Shown: positions 1 to 6,617 of the stretch, one piece after another | Position numbering within the stretch: position 1 is the first letter of the stretch | Layout of the letters: every line of letters begins with the position of its first letter | NCBI GenBank assembly: GCA_030630585.1 | Contig: DAOVMU010000085.1 | Coordinates: 1-6,669 of the forward strand | Direction of reading: 5' to 3' | Source of the DNA: Candidatus Bathyarchaeota archaeon | GTDB lineage: Archaea > Thermoproteota > Bathyarchaeia > Bathyarchaeales > Bathycorpusculaceae | DNA: 6,669 nt | Made by a program: the position numbers and the translations under genes | Notes under the pieces: generated by a model | Seen by the model: the letters and a program-made list of their open reading frames with translations, nothing else | Databases searched by the model: none | What the model was told of the DNA's origin: nothing

Positions 1-315
1 ATTAGAAATAACATCTGTGTTGATTTGCTGCATCTGCTCGTTGTAGACTGTTAGGTTGAAAGCTGTGCCTGCTGGCAGAACGAGGTTAAGTGCGTTTCGC
101 ATAGAGGCCCAGTCTTCACTGTCTATGTATTTGCCTAGGCTCCCGTCAGAATCCAACTTGATAAGAGCTTGCAATCCAATCGAAGGCAAGTTGTCACGGT
201 CTGTGATGTTTTGTGTGACTGTTAAGTTTGCTGAAATGGCGAAAGATGAATAAATGATTAGGACTGCTAGAAATGCTTCTATTATTCTGATTTGTCCTGT
301 GTTTTTGCTTTTCAT
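1..315 (-). CDS. Pilin-like single-anchor exported protein, 3' end cut by window edge
   Basis: Reading the minus strand from an ATG at 315 gives 105 uninterrupted codons to the window edge, so the C-terminus is missing. The N-terminus has K2, K4 and a T6-G7-Q8 junction followed by one hydrophobic segment (about residues 9-28) with a glutamate at 13. This resembles the GQ...E type of class III (type IV prepilin-like) signal found in archaeal pilin-like proteins, where processing would fall near G7 or Q8. Sequons lie at N30, N36 and N87. The stretch at 47-90 (GLQAL, an L-D-x-D-G-x-L element, D68-W69, then LPAG and an N-L-T-V-Y strand) resembles segments I recall from other archaeal pilin-like envelope proteins, but I cannot name a family. 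The ATG overlaps the stop of the preceding gene as ATGA, and a strong GGAGGT lies 8 bases upstream. It is probably a minor pilin or envelope subunit of the pilus operon; exact role unknown. Confidence 0.85.
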   Translation of the reverse strand, partial: MKSKNTGQIRIIEAFLAVLIIYSSFAISANLTVTQNITDRDNLPSIGLQALIKLDSDGSLGKYIDSEDWASMRNALNLVLPAGTAFNLTVYNEQMQQINTDVISN

Positions 316-1379
316 TCTCTTGGACCTCCAAGCCAAACTGTGTATTCATAAAGAGCGGATTCTATTGTAACAAGATATGTGTAAGCGAAAACGTTTGATA
401 GGGTTGTGGAACTTGCGAAGTCTGCGCCTATTTGAAGGGGCACCTGCGGGTATGTGGTCCATTCTGTGAAAAACGATGTGGAGTTTTGACCGGTTACAAC
501 GATTAATATTGGGCTCGGGTCTAGGAGATGTTGAATATTATACGTGGCGGATTGACTGCTGTTTGCAGTTTGTGTTAAGGTTGAGGAGTAATTGAAGGAT
601 AAAGCGTAGGCGTCTGACAAGTTTATTCCAGGATAAGTTAAGGAAACGTTTAGTGTGTAGTTTAGTGGACTGAGTCTTAAATAGGAGCCTTTAGTCTTGG
701 GTTCTGTTGAATTATGTGCAAAGGCATAAGCATTAAAAGACACAGTTTTACCGTTGGAAACAGACGTCGCAAAAACAGCTAATAAGGCTGGTCCGTTAAC
801 GTCATTTTCTAGAGTTATGTTCACGTAGGTTTTGCCGTCTGAATCAGAAGCATGACATGTTTCCAGGTAGCTTTCAGCAATAACGTAGAATTTCAGCGTT
901 GTCTGAACTGGAATGCCTTGCTTTTCGGTTGTGATTTCAAACTTGTAAGACGTTTCATTTGCTCCTTGAAAGGCGGCGGTTAGATTTACAGCAACTTGAA
1001 AAACTGGTTTTACTTCGATTCTGAATGATGTGTCAGGCATTTCAGATGCTGTGAATATTTGGGCGTAACTTACTGTATAGATGTTCTCACTGTTCAGTCT
1101 TGAAACTTTGTCTATGTCTAATTCGTATGGATTGTCTGAGCCGGTTTTAGCTAAGCCGAAAGTTTCTGGGGTTATCTGACTGTTTTGTCCCCAATTTGAT
1201 GGTGTTCCGTCATTTAGAAGAAGATACTTGGAGACGCTCTCATACCTTTCTGCAATGTTTGCGTCAACCGAGTTGTTTATGTGTGGATATAGAAGCTTTG
1301 AAGCTGTAGCCATGGCTGAAAGCACGAGAAGAACCATTAACGAACATGCGAAGAAAGTGTCAATGGATATTGTAGGCAT
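312..1379 (-). CDS. Membrane-anchored, sequon-rich exported pilus-operon protein (355 aa)
   Basis: A single hydrophobic segment (about residues 9-27) starts almost at the N-terminus, followed by a roughly 325-residue, Ser/Thr/Asn-rich extracellular-type region of predicted beta character. There is no positive charge before the anchor and no K/R-G/A junction, so classical prepilin processing is not obvious. Eleven N-X-S/T sequons are visible (N35, 132, 141, 187, 223, 240, 244, 253, 263, 273, 299). Residues 52-96 carry a G-T-P-x-N-W element, then a P-E-T-F-G-L-A element, then L-D-I-D-K-V. This resembles a P-x-N/D-W ... GLA ... L-D-x-x-K pattern I recall from archaeal pilin-like proteins. The only cysteines are C12 and C175. 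The gene starts 37 bases after the platform-protein gene, with no strong ribosome binding site, and its TGA overlaps the next ATG. The likely role is a surface-exposed minor pilin, tip or adhesin-like subunit; I do not recognise a named family. Confidence 0.85.
   Translation of the reverse strand: MPTISIDTFFACSLMVLLVLSAMATASKLLYPHINNSVDANIAERYESVSKYLLLNDGTPSNWGQNSQITPETFGLAKTGSDNPYELDIDKVSRLNSENIYTVSYAQIFTASEMPDTSFRIEVKPVFQVAVNLTAAFQGANETSYKFEITTEKQGIPVQTTLKFYVIAESYLETCHASDSDGKTYVNITLENDVNGPALLAVFATSVSNGKTVSFNAYAFAHNSTEPKTKGSYLRLSPLNYTLNVSLTYPGINLSDAYALSFNYSSTLTQTANSSQSATYNIQHLLDPSPILIVVTGQNSTSFFTEWTTYPQVPLQIGADFASSTTLSNVFAYTYLVTIESALYEYTVWLGGPRE
324..329 (-). promoter_or_regulatory. Strong ribosome binding site inside an inverted repeat
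   Basis: GGAGGT on the minus strand lies 8 bases before the ATG at 315 and inside the coding end of the upstream gene. It fixes the start of the partial pilin-like gene. It sits within CTTGGA-GG-TCCAAG (319-332), two perfect 6-base arms with a 2-base spacer, so most of the site could be paired in mRNA. The 2-base loop makes a stable intramolecular hairpin doubtful. Confidence 0.65.
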
Positions 1380-1416
1380 TTTAAAGTGACTTCCATCTTG
1401 TATTTATGGCTGTTAA

Positions 1417-2931
1417 TCAGGAAACAAGGCTGTACATGCCACCTAGGAAGGTTTGTGAAAGCACGAGTGAGATGTGGGCTGTAAGCACGAGCATGGCTGA
1501 GTATTTGAAGCCGGCAGCAAGAGTGCCCTCGTTAACTTTGCCTACAAAGAAACCTGATAGCCAGCACTGCAATATTATGCCTATGGAGAAAATGTTAACT
1601 TGATCTTGCATTACTTCAAGCGGCATGGTTGTTGCTCCTGGAAGCGATATCTGTGTTAGTGCATAGATTGTCATGCTAACCATTGTTGTCGTTAAGGCTA
1701 TGAGAACGCTCCATATGAAAGCTAGTATTACATAAGGTTTTAGGAGCGACTTTTTGTTTACGTCAATATCCCTCTGTTTTTCGCTGTACTCCGTCAAGAT
1801 TTCCAAGGCTGTGGCTGAGCCACCGCCGATTTTTATTGTTTCGGTAAGTATCAGAAAGTTAACAAGGACGGGCCACGTCTGAATTTTCTGCTTGACATTT
1901 GCAGATATTTTTCTGATGGATATTCCCCATTCCATTTGGCTTCTGATAAGCTTTAACACGTTAGAGAATTTTCCGTAACCCGGGCGTTTTGATGCGTTGA
2001 TTATGCTTTTTTCTGGTGATAGTCCGATTTTTCTGGATTCTGTCACGTCTCTGAGAAAGCTTGGCATGGCGCTTTCTGCGTCTGAGTTTATTTTAGCTAT
2101 TTTCATGTAGACAACTGCTGATGGAATTGAAATTGACAGGAGGCATATCGTGACTACGAGTGGGAATAACTGTGGGCTTGTCAAGTATTGGAGCTGTGGC
2201 ATTAAGGTTATGGCTGCTATGAAGCTGGAGACGGCTATCAATGGCAATACGGCAGCATAGTATGGTTGTCTGACTCTTATCAAGTTGCTTTTTCTCTCTT
2301 TATGTGCAATGGCTATGAAAATTATCGAGACAAGTGGTGTCACAAAGAATATCAGGATGTATACAACTGATGTAGAAATGCCAGACGTTCCACTTGTTTT
2401 CATCGGTTCGAAAACTGATGTCGTTGCGAATACAATGAAGAGTATATATGAGCATAAGGTCACGATAAGCATGACTGAATAGGCTTCCACTAGTGTTGCA
2501 AGTCTCTCAATTGAACGGGTTGCAGCGGCACTTTGAACATCAAAAATTGACACTAGTTTACTTTTGAGGTAGCTTACTCTGTTTCCGCCGCTTCGAACAG
2601 AAGAAACATAGCCTAAGAGGAACTCGCGGTAATTTTTTGACTTGGTTTTTTCAGCCCGTTTGTGCATAACTGTCAAGGGATCATAGCCTAGAACCTCCAC
2701 TTGTCTAACGATTTCTTTTGCTTCTCTCTGGAACGTTGGCAGTAGATGTATGCTGCACAGTTTTCTCCAGCTTTCGTAGATTGTTACTCCGCTTGCAGCT
2801 AATAATGTGAAAAGCAGCGCGGCGAAGGGTAGTTCACGATTTATTTCGCTTGTATCCTCCTTCGTGAGAAAATTTAGTATCCACCTGAATATTTTTGGCC
2901 CTTTTAGTTGCGTCTGCAATGTTCTCACCAT
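1417..2931 (-). CDS. Type IV pilus/archaellum-type platform membrane protein (FlaJ/TadC-like, two T2SF domains)
   Basis: This is the polytopic inner-membrane platform that couples the cytoplasmic ATPase to filament assembly. At 504 residues it has the length of the archaeal one-piece FlaJ/UpsF/AapF-type proteins. Two cytoplasmic T2SF-like helical domains can be placed. The first spans about residues 60-145, with an LPTFQREAKEIVRQVEVLGYD helix and a YVSSVRSGG element. The second spans about 285-395, with MPSFLRDVTESRKIGLS and ETIKIGGGSA. Hydrophobic segments lie near 148-173, 187-209, 226-244, 255-276, 397-425, 444-465 and 473-494. The ATG overlaps the ATPase stop by 7 bases (ATGGTGA), indicating translational coupling and a stable ATPase-platform pair. 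No good Shine-Dalgarno precedes it; a TTGGA-AAAA-TCCAA inverted repeat abuts the ATG. Family assignment is firm. Whether it serves a pilus, an adhesin system or secretion is inferred only from context. Confidence 0.94.
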   Translation of the reverse strand: MVRTLQTQLKGPKIFRWILNFLTKEDTSEINRELPFAALLFTLLAASGVTIYESWRKLCSIHLLPTFQREAKEIVRQVEVLGYDPLTVMHKRAEKTKSKNYREFLLGYVSSVRSGGNRVSYLKSKLVSIFDVQSAAATRSIERLATLVEAYSVMLIVTLCSYILFIVFATTSVFEPMKTSGTSGISTSVVYILIFFVTPLVSIIFIAIAHKERKSNLIRVRQPYYAAVLPLIAVSSFIAAITLMPQLQYLTSPQLFPLVVTICLLSISIPSAVVYMKIAKINSDAESAMPSFLRDVTESRKIGLSPEKSIINASKRPGYGKFSNVLKLIRSQMEWGISIRKISANVKQKIQTWPVLVNFLILTETIKIGGGSATALEILTEYSEKQRDIDVNKKSLLKPYVILAFIWSVLIALTTTMVSMTIYALTQISLPGATTMPLEVMQDQVNIFSIGIILQCWLSGFFVGKVNEGTLAAGFKYSAMLVLTAHISLVLSQTFLGGMYSLVS

Positions 2932-4529
2932 TTGGATTTTTCCAAGAATTCTCTTTGGAAAAGCTGTGGATTGTTGTAGTATTTACTTAACACTTTGTTG
3001 ACGCTTCGATAGTCACGGATGTTGTGTTCAACCATGTGTATTAGCACGCTTTTCCGGTATTCAAGCTCGTCCGAGAGTTTTTCCATAGAAATGTCGAGGC
3101 TTGATGCTATTTTTCTTAGGAGGTAGCTTTCAGAAAGTTCCTCTTGGAAAATGTCTGTTGAAGGGTTCCAACTGAAAACTTCTTGAAAGGCGTGAGCATC
3201 CCTAATTTCCGATATACTTATGAATTTTCTACTTGAAAGCCGTTTTCCCGATTCTAGAAAAACAGGTGTTCTCACGTGTCTTACTGCTATTACACAGTTC
3301 ATCAGTGGAACTATGGATGGTGGAATGTTCATCGGCGGCTGTGTAAGCCTTTTGATAGCTGTATCAACATCTTCAGCATGCAACGTGCATAAGCCACCGT
3401 GTCCCGTTGCGAGAGCTTGAAACAGGACATAGGCTTCTTCACCTCGTATCTCTCCTACAATTATAAGGTCGGGACGATGTCTAACAGCTGATTTAATGAG
3501 ATCGTAGAGACTGATTTCTCCTTCACTCTCAACTCCGAAACCTGAACGGGCGATTGTGGAAGTCCAGTTTTCGTGGGGCAGGTTTATCTCTGCAACTTCT
3601 TCAACGGAGATTATTTTATGATTAGGACGTATCAAGCACGCGATTGCGTTTAGAGCAGTTGTTTTGCCAGCACCTGTTGCTCCAATAATTGTAACGGACA
3701 TTTTGTTCTCCATCAAAAGCCACAGATAAGCAGCTATGCCCTCGTTTATGGTTTCATTTTCAATCAAGTCTATTATTGTGAAGGGGTCTTTGCGGAACTT
3801 TCTTATTGTGAAGGCTGTTCCAGACGGAGTTATTTCTTTCCCGAAAGAGACGGCTAGGCGGTGTTTCTCGGGTAATGTGACGTCTACTATTGGAAATGCT
3901 ACGCTCACGTGCTTTCCAGCTTTGTGAACTATTCGCATTATGAAGTCGTCTAGTTCTTGCTCGTCCCGGAAAACTATGTTGGTTTTTATGTTCTCGTATT
4001 TTCTGTGCCACAAAAAGATTGGTTTGTTGACCCCGCCGCATCCGATGTCCTCGACGTAATCGTCATGTGTCAGAGGATCTATTTTTCCGTAGCCAACGAT
4101 GTCTCTTTCCAGGTAGTAAAGTATCTTGCGCATCCCAACCTGAGAAATTCCCTTGAAGGCTTTCTGATGGCTGCTAAGGATCATGAGCATTTGTCTCTTG
4201 AAAGATTCGGCAAGAGTTTCTTCTTCCTTCGGAGCCTGCAGTTCATATTCTAAAATGTTTCGTAGTCTGAAGTATCCTTCCCGTTCCTCCCGCGTTAATG
4301 GTAGTTCATCAAGAACGTAGAGATACTCCAAAGTGTCTTCATTCTGAACAATGGCAGCGTAGGAAAAAGGCGGCTCAAGCGGGTAATATTCCACTTCCAC
4401 GTGGTTCTCAGGAGCACTCCATTTTTTAACGTCTAGAAACTCGATTAATTCTCCTTCTTTTTTCATCATTTCCTCAAAAGTTTCTTCTTTCTGAACGTTA
4501 TTCTTACGCGGTTTGAAGCTCAACTTCAT
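2925..4529 (-). CDS. Type II/IV secretion-type assembly ATPase (GspE/FlaI/VirB11 superfamily)
   Basis: This is the hexameric cytoplasmic ATPase that powers assembly of type IV pilin-like filaments. Visible motifs are Walker A GATGAGKTT at 283-291 (K289), an Asp-box region SVEEVAEINLPHENW at 308-322, Walker B DLIIVGE at 354-360 with catalytic E360, and a His box TGHGGLCTLHAED at 375-387. The N-terminal half contains the archaeal-type element around 157-187 (Y-V-E-D-I-G-C-G-G, K-P, H-R-K-Y-E, then T-N-I-V-F). The C-terminal 100 residues hold a helical region with RKSVLIHMVEHNIRDY at 492-507 and Y-Y-N-N-P at 517-521, typical of archaeal GspE-like proteins. No CXXC pairs are present, so the zinc motif of bacterial GspE is missing. 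The 534 residues are full length. It starts 3 bases after the upstream stop, with AGGTGGT nine bases before the ATG. Lack of FlaH and FlaX nearby argues for a pilus rather than an archaellum. Confidence 0.96.
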   Translation of the reverse strand: MKLSFKPRKNNVQKEETFEEMMKKEGELIEFLDVKKWSAPENHVEVEYYPLEPPFSYAAIVQNEDTLEYLYVLDELPLTREEREGYFRLRNILEYELQAPKEEETLAESFKRQMLMILSSHQKAFKGISQVGMRKILYYLERDIVGYGKIDPLTHDDYVEDIGCGGVNKPIFLWHRKYENIKTNIVFRDEQELDDFIMRIVHKAGKHVSVAFPIVDVTLPEKHRLAVSFGKEITPSGTAFTIRKFRKDPFTIIDLIENETINEGIAAYLWLLMENKMSVTIIGATGAGKTTALNAIACLIRPNHKIISVEEVAEINLPHENWTSTIARSGFGVESEGEISLYDLIKSAVRHRPDLIIVGEIRGEEAYVLFQALATGHGGLCTLHAEDVDTAIKRLTQPPMNIPPSIVPLMNCVIAVRHVRTPVFLESGKRLSSRKFISISEIRDAHAFQEVFSWNPSTDIFQEELSESYLLRKIASSLDISMEKLSDELEYRKSVLIHMVEHNIRDYRSVNKVLSKYYNNPQLFQREFLEKSKW

Positions 4530-4532
4530 TCT

Positions 4533-4988
4533 TTAGCTACCACCTGAGCTTGTGAGCAAGATTTGTGGGATACTCACATTCAAATAGCATTCCAGATGCG
4601 CTGCTCCGTAACCTCCTATGTAATAACCCGCTGCGGAGGCTTCCGTCGGAAGATACACGCGAAGTCCGGTTCCTTCGACGGGAACATTCCCTAAACCGCC
4701 TTCTAGCCATGTTCTAGCGGAATCGTTACGAAATCGAAGCCAGTATTGTTTGGTGCCTATAGATGCAGGCATTGGAAGAAAGGCTTCAGATGTTGCGTTT
4801 GAAGTCAAGGTGAGTGTTGACAATTCTATGCTTTTAGCTGCTGTATGATCCATTAAGTTCTTCAGCTGCCTCGTCTCTGATGAGGTTCGCAAGGCTTCTG
4901 CGTAAGCCATGAATGAAATGATGAGGAGACTGCTAAGAGCTATTAAAGCAACGAAAGTGTAGAGGTAACTAGGCGTTATGGATGGCAA
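4533..4988 (-). CDS. Small single-anchor pilin-like or envelope protein, TTG start (151 aa)
   Basis: I do not recognise a named family. One hydrophobic segment (about residues 9-30) is followed by a charged helical stretch (about 31-60, with R34, R40, K43, K52) and a C-terminal domain with sequons at N64, N88 and N137 and one cysteine, C134. The helix-then-globular layout is pilin-like. There is no basic residue before the anchor and no prepilin peptidase junction, so it may be unprocessed and remain fixed in the membrane, as FlaF and FlaG do in the archaellum. The TTG start is chosen because an in-frame TAA lies one codon upstream and GAGGTG sits 6 bases before the TTG. No ATG occurs in frame before M26, which lies inside the anchor. 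It lies 3 bases from both neighbours, directly ahead of the ATPase gene. A minor pilin or pilus-base component is the inference. Confidence 0.82.
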   Translation of the reverse strand: MPSITPSYLYTFVALIALSSLLIISFMAYAEALRTSSETRQLKNLMDHTAAKSIELSTLTLTSNATSEAFLPMPASIGTKQYWLRFRNDSARTWLEGGLGNVPVEGTGLRVYLPTEASAAGYYIGGYGAAHLECYLNVSIPQILLTSSGGS

Positions 4989-4991
4989 ATG

Positions 4992-5831
4992 TTACACCTC
5001 TGCCTTTTGGATTTTGATGCTGCAGACAACTATCTCTAAATTCACAATTGCGCCTTCGGCGCTGCTTGAGATTGGAAGCCAAACAGTGCTTGAGGTTCCG
5101 TCGAAAACTGCTTTTAATGCAAGAGAGGAAACTGTCTGATTAAACTCGTATTGGTATGTTACAGTTGTGACTTTTATACTGGTTATTTTCAGGTAAAATT
5201 TTTGTCTGAGCATTAAGGTTTGCGAAGAGTTGAGGGTTACAATGTATGTACGGATGAGGTTTTGCGGCTTGCCATTGTTTGCACTGATGACTGCGGAGGT
5301 TGCTGATGGACGATAACAAAGAGTAAGCTCTTTAGCGTTGTCGCCTGTTGTAACGTGAAGCTGTGTCATGATGGAGGAACTCTGATTTATTATCGCTCTA
5401 TGGTCGCCTCTTATGAATAAGCCGTCGTAACTGAGTTCTGAAGGCTCAAGTTTATAGAAAGCCTTGCACACAGAACTGTTGAACACTACTTCGTAGAACG
5501 ATTGTTCATCCGTAAAGTTGATGACAAGACTTTTCGCTGCTGGTTGCACTTGAAAAACGCCTCCACAATCATCCATGTAGACGACCTTTGAAGCACCAAA
5601 ACTCCATATGACAGAACGCACACCATCATCCAAGACTTGCATGTTCTGCCTAGCTATTGAAGCCTTAAGCAAGGCTCCTCTCGCACTTATCTTTACTACG
5701 GCAAAGCTGTATGTCACAGAAATTATCGCAATGAGAGAAGCAAAGAGTATCAAGTAGGTTACGGGTATAGCCAAGGCTTTTTTCGACTGCAAAAATTCTC
5801 TTAACTGTTTTTCGAAATGTTTTTTGTGCAC
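4992..5831 (-). CDS. Prepilin-like exported protein, first gene of the pilus operon, GTG start (279 aa)
   Basis: The basic N-terminus (K3, K4, K8, R11, K17, K18) leads to K17-K18-A19-L20-A21 and a hydrophobic segment at about 20-46. This is the layout of a class III signal; cleavage at A19/L20 would leave a roughly 260-residue pilin-like protein. The exported part is rich in beta-type strands, has five sequons (N105, 118, 149, 201, 231) and four cysteines (C89, C122, C172, C270), enough for two disulfides. GTG is the start: an in-frame TAA lies eight codons upstream, only a CTG could be used between, and GGAGG precedes the GTG by 12 bases. No named family is recognised. As the promoter-proximal gene of a pilus operon it is probably a minor or initiating pilin. 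It differs from the upstream pilin in size and in having several cysteines. Confidence 0.87.
   Translation of the reverse strand: MHKKHFEKQLREFLQSKKALAIPVTYLILFASLIAIISVTYSFAVVKISARGALLKASIARQNMQVLDDGVRSVIWSFGASKVVYMDDCGGVFQVQPAAKSLVINFTDEQSFYEVVFNSSVCKAFYKLEPSELSYDGLFIRGDHRAIINQSSSIMTQLHVTTGDNAKELTLCYRPSATSAVISANNGKPQNLIRTYIVTLNSSQTLMLRQKFYLKITSIKVTTVTYQYEFNQTVSSLALKAVFDGTSSTVWLPISSSAEGAIVNLEIVVCSIKIQKAEV
4995..5000 (-). promoter_or_regulatory. Ribosome binding site deciding a TTG start
   Basis: GAGGTG on the minus strand, a six-base match to the archaeal anti-Shine-Dalgarno complement, lies 6 bases before the TTG at 4988 and within the last codons of the preceding gene. It supports the non-ATG start of the 151-residue protein. 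Confidence 0.7.
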
Positions 5832-5843
5832 TGCTTTTAACAG

Positions 5844-5848
5844 CCTCC
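5844..5848 (-). promoter_or_regulatory. Ribosome binding site of the operon's first gene
   Basis: GGAGG on the minus strand lies 12 bases before the GTG at 5831, a little farther than usual. An in-frame TAA just upstream leaves GTG as the only conventional start for this reading frame. Confidence 0.6.
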
Positions 5849-5877
5849 TTTCTTAGTTGTTCACTGAAACCTTTCGA

Positions 5878-5889
5878 CTTTATAGTAAG
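5878..5889 (-). promoter_or_regulatory. Archaeal TATA box of the six-gene pilus operon
   Basis: The minus strand reads CTTACTATAAAG. A TATAAA core lies about 50 bases upstream of the GTG start, giving an expected transcript start near 5855 and a leader of about 25 bases that includes GGAGG. It is the best promoter candidate in the window and the only clear one ahead of the operon. The 12-base element at 5899-5910 lies just upstream of it. Confidence 0.55.
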
Positions 5890-5898
5890 ATAAGATGG

Positions 5899-5910
5899 TG
5901 TGCGTAGAAC
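5899..5910. repeat. 12-base direct repeat, copy 1, upstream of the operon TATA box
   Basis: TGTGCGTAGAAC (plus strand; GTTCTACGCACA in the sense of transcription) occurs here and again at 6658-6669. Both copies lie in promoter regions of minus-strand pilus genes, 67 and 49 bases from the respective start codons. This suggests an operator or activator site, but function is inferred from position only. Confidence 0.5.
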
Positions 5911-6000
5911 AAAACTACACATAAGTATGCAAAATCAATACCCGAAAATTTGATGCTACTTACATATTTTTCTATGCTCCGAATGAGTGATTCAAGATAT

Positions 6001-6053
6001 AAAAAAAATAGGAAAAAGAAAAAAGGAGAGATGTTGGCTGCTTATTGAGCAGC
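6001..6053 (-). terminator. Hairpin plus triple U-tract terminator after the pilin gene
   Basis: In the minus strand GCTGCT and AGCAGC (6053-6048 and 6042-6037) form a 6-base stem with a 5-base loop around the TAA stop. About 12 bases later come three T runs of 6, 5 and 8 (6024-6001). Archaeal RNA polymerase stops at oligo-T tracts even without a hairpin, so the T runs are the main evidence. It separates the pilin transcript from the operon downstream. Confidence 0.75.
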
Positions 6054-6608
6054 TTGGACGTTTGTTTCTTTGTAGTATTGAGCGTTCGCAGTGAAGGCTG
6101 TTATGCCAACAGTTGTACCTACGTCATTCAAGGCAATACTGTCAGGGTTAGCAATGTAAACAACCATTGTGTAACCGGACTTCAGTGTGACATCATCAGT
6201 TGCTTGATCAAATGTTCTGACCGAACCTTGCACAGTAATGGAAGCAGTGCTTGCACTTACATTCAGCTCGTTAGGAGTTACGGAAAGGTCAGATGAAATC
6301 GTCACATTGTTTGTTCTCCAATAGAAAATGTTTGTATATGTGCATTCCTGTCCTCTAACTGTAATCTTGTCTATGACAACGTCTTTACCGCCCGTGTTTA
6401 CGATTACTATGGCTCCTTGTGCCCAACCTCCAGTAGTATTGTACCAAACATGTTCTTTTGTCAAGAACAGTGATTCTCCCTGTACTCTTGTGGTTGTCAC
6501 GTTTATCGCGTAGAAAGTTACGACAGTTGCTAGCAGTACTGAAACCAAGAAAATGATTAGTATAGTTACTACTGCGCTCAAAGCCATCTTATTCTCTAGC
6601 AGTCTCAT
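6042..6608 (-). CDS. Archaeal type IV pilin-like protein, candidate major filament subunit (188 aa)
   Basis: The N-terminus has K7-M8-A9-L10-S11-A12-V13 leading into a long hydrophobic helix (about 10-34), the layout of archaeal prepilins whose mature end reads like (V/L)-S-x-V-(I/V). Cleavage at A9/L10 would leave about 179 residues. The basic residue would sit at -3 rather than the usual -2, a small oddity. The remainder is short beta-type strands such as IVIVNTGGKDVVIDKITVRG (67-86), as in archaeal pilins and archaellins. There are four sequons (N36, 57, 101, 116) and a single cysteine, C89. GGAG lies 9 bases before the ATG. The gene stands alone between its own promoter region and a strong terminator, next to a full assembly operon, as expected for the abundant subunit. 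An archaellin is possible but no archaellum-specific gene is in view. Confidence 0.88.
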   Translation of the reverse strand: MRLLENKMALSAVVTILIIFLVSVLLATVVTFYAINVTTTRVQGESLFLTKEHVWYNTTGGWAQGAIVIVNTGGKDVVIDKITVRGQECTYTNIFYWRTNNVTISSDLSVTPNELNVSASTASITVQGSVRTFDQATDDVTLKSGYTMVVYIANPDSIALNDVGTTVGITAFTANAQYYKETNVQAAQ

Positions 6609-6617
6609 TTTTTTTAG

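Noticed and set aside
56..253. 65-codon plus-strand frame near the left edge
   Set aside because: It is antisense to the partial pilin-like gene, which has a strong ribosome binding site and a coherent signal-like N-terminus.
3760..4041. 93-codon minus-strand frame inside the ATPase gene
   Set aside because: It lies wholly in another frame of a clearly conserved ATPase and its Arg/Ser/Asn-rich product has no recognisable feature.
3957..4253. 98-codon plus-strand frame antisense to the ATPase
   Set aside because: It is antisense to conserved coding sequence and no promoter or ribosome binding site is seen; codon bias of the real gene explains it.
2925..4529. Archaellum motor identity (FlaI/ArlI proper)
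   Set aside because: The ATPase fits the superfamily, but no FlaH, FlaX, FlaC/D/E or archaellin cluster is seen, so a pilus-type ATPase is the safer call.
5665..5922. 85-codon minus-strand frame crossing the operon promoter and the start of the 279-residue gene
   Set aside because: It contains the TATA box and ribosome binding site of the next gene, has no ribosome binding site of its own, and its translation reads like an out-of-frame shadow.
5832..6041. CRISPR array, tRNA or small RNA in the intergenic stretch
   Set aside because: No regularly spaced repeats, cloverleaf or box C/D-type elements were visible; the stretch is explained by a terminator and a promoter with one short repeat copy.
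6045..6513. Plus-strand frames antisense to the pilin gene
   Set aside because: They are complements of a pilin with clear structure; their Cys/Val-rich translations show no domain.
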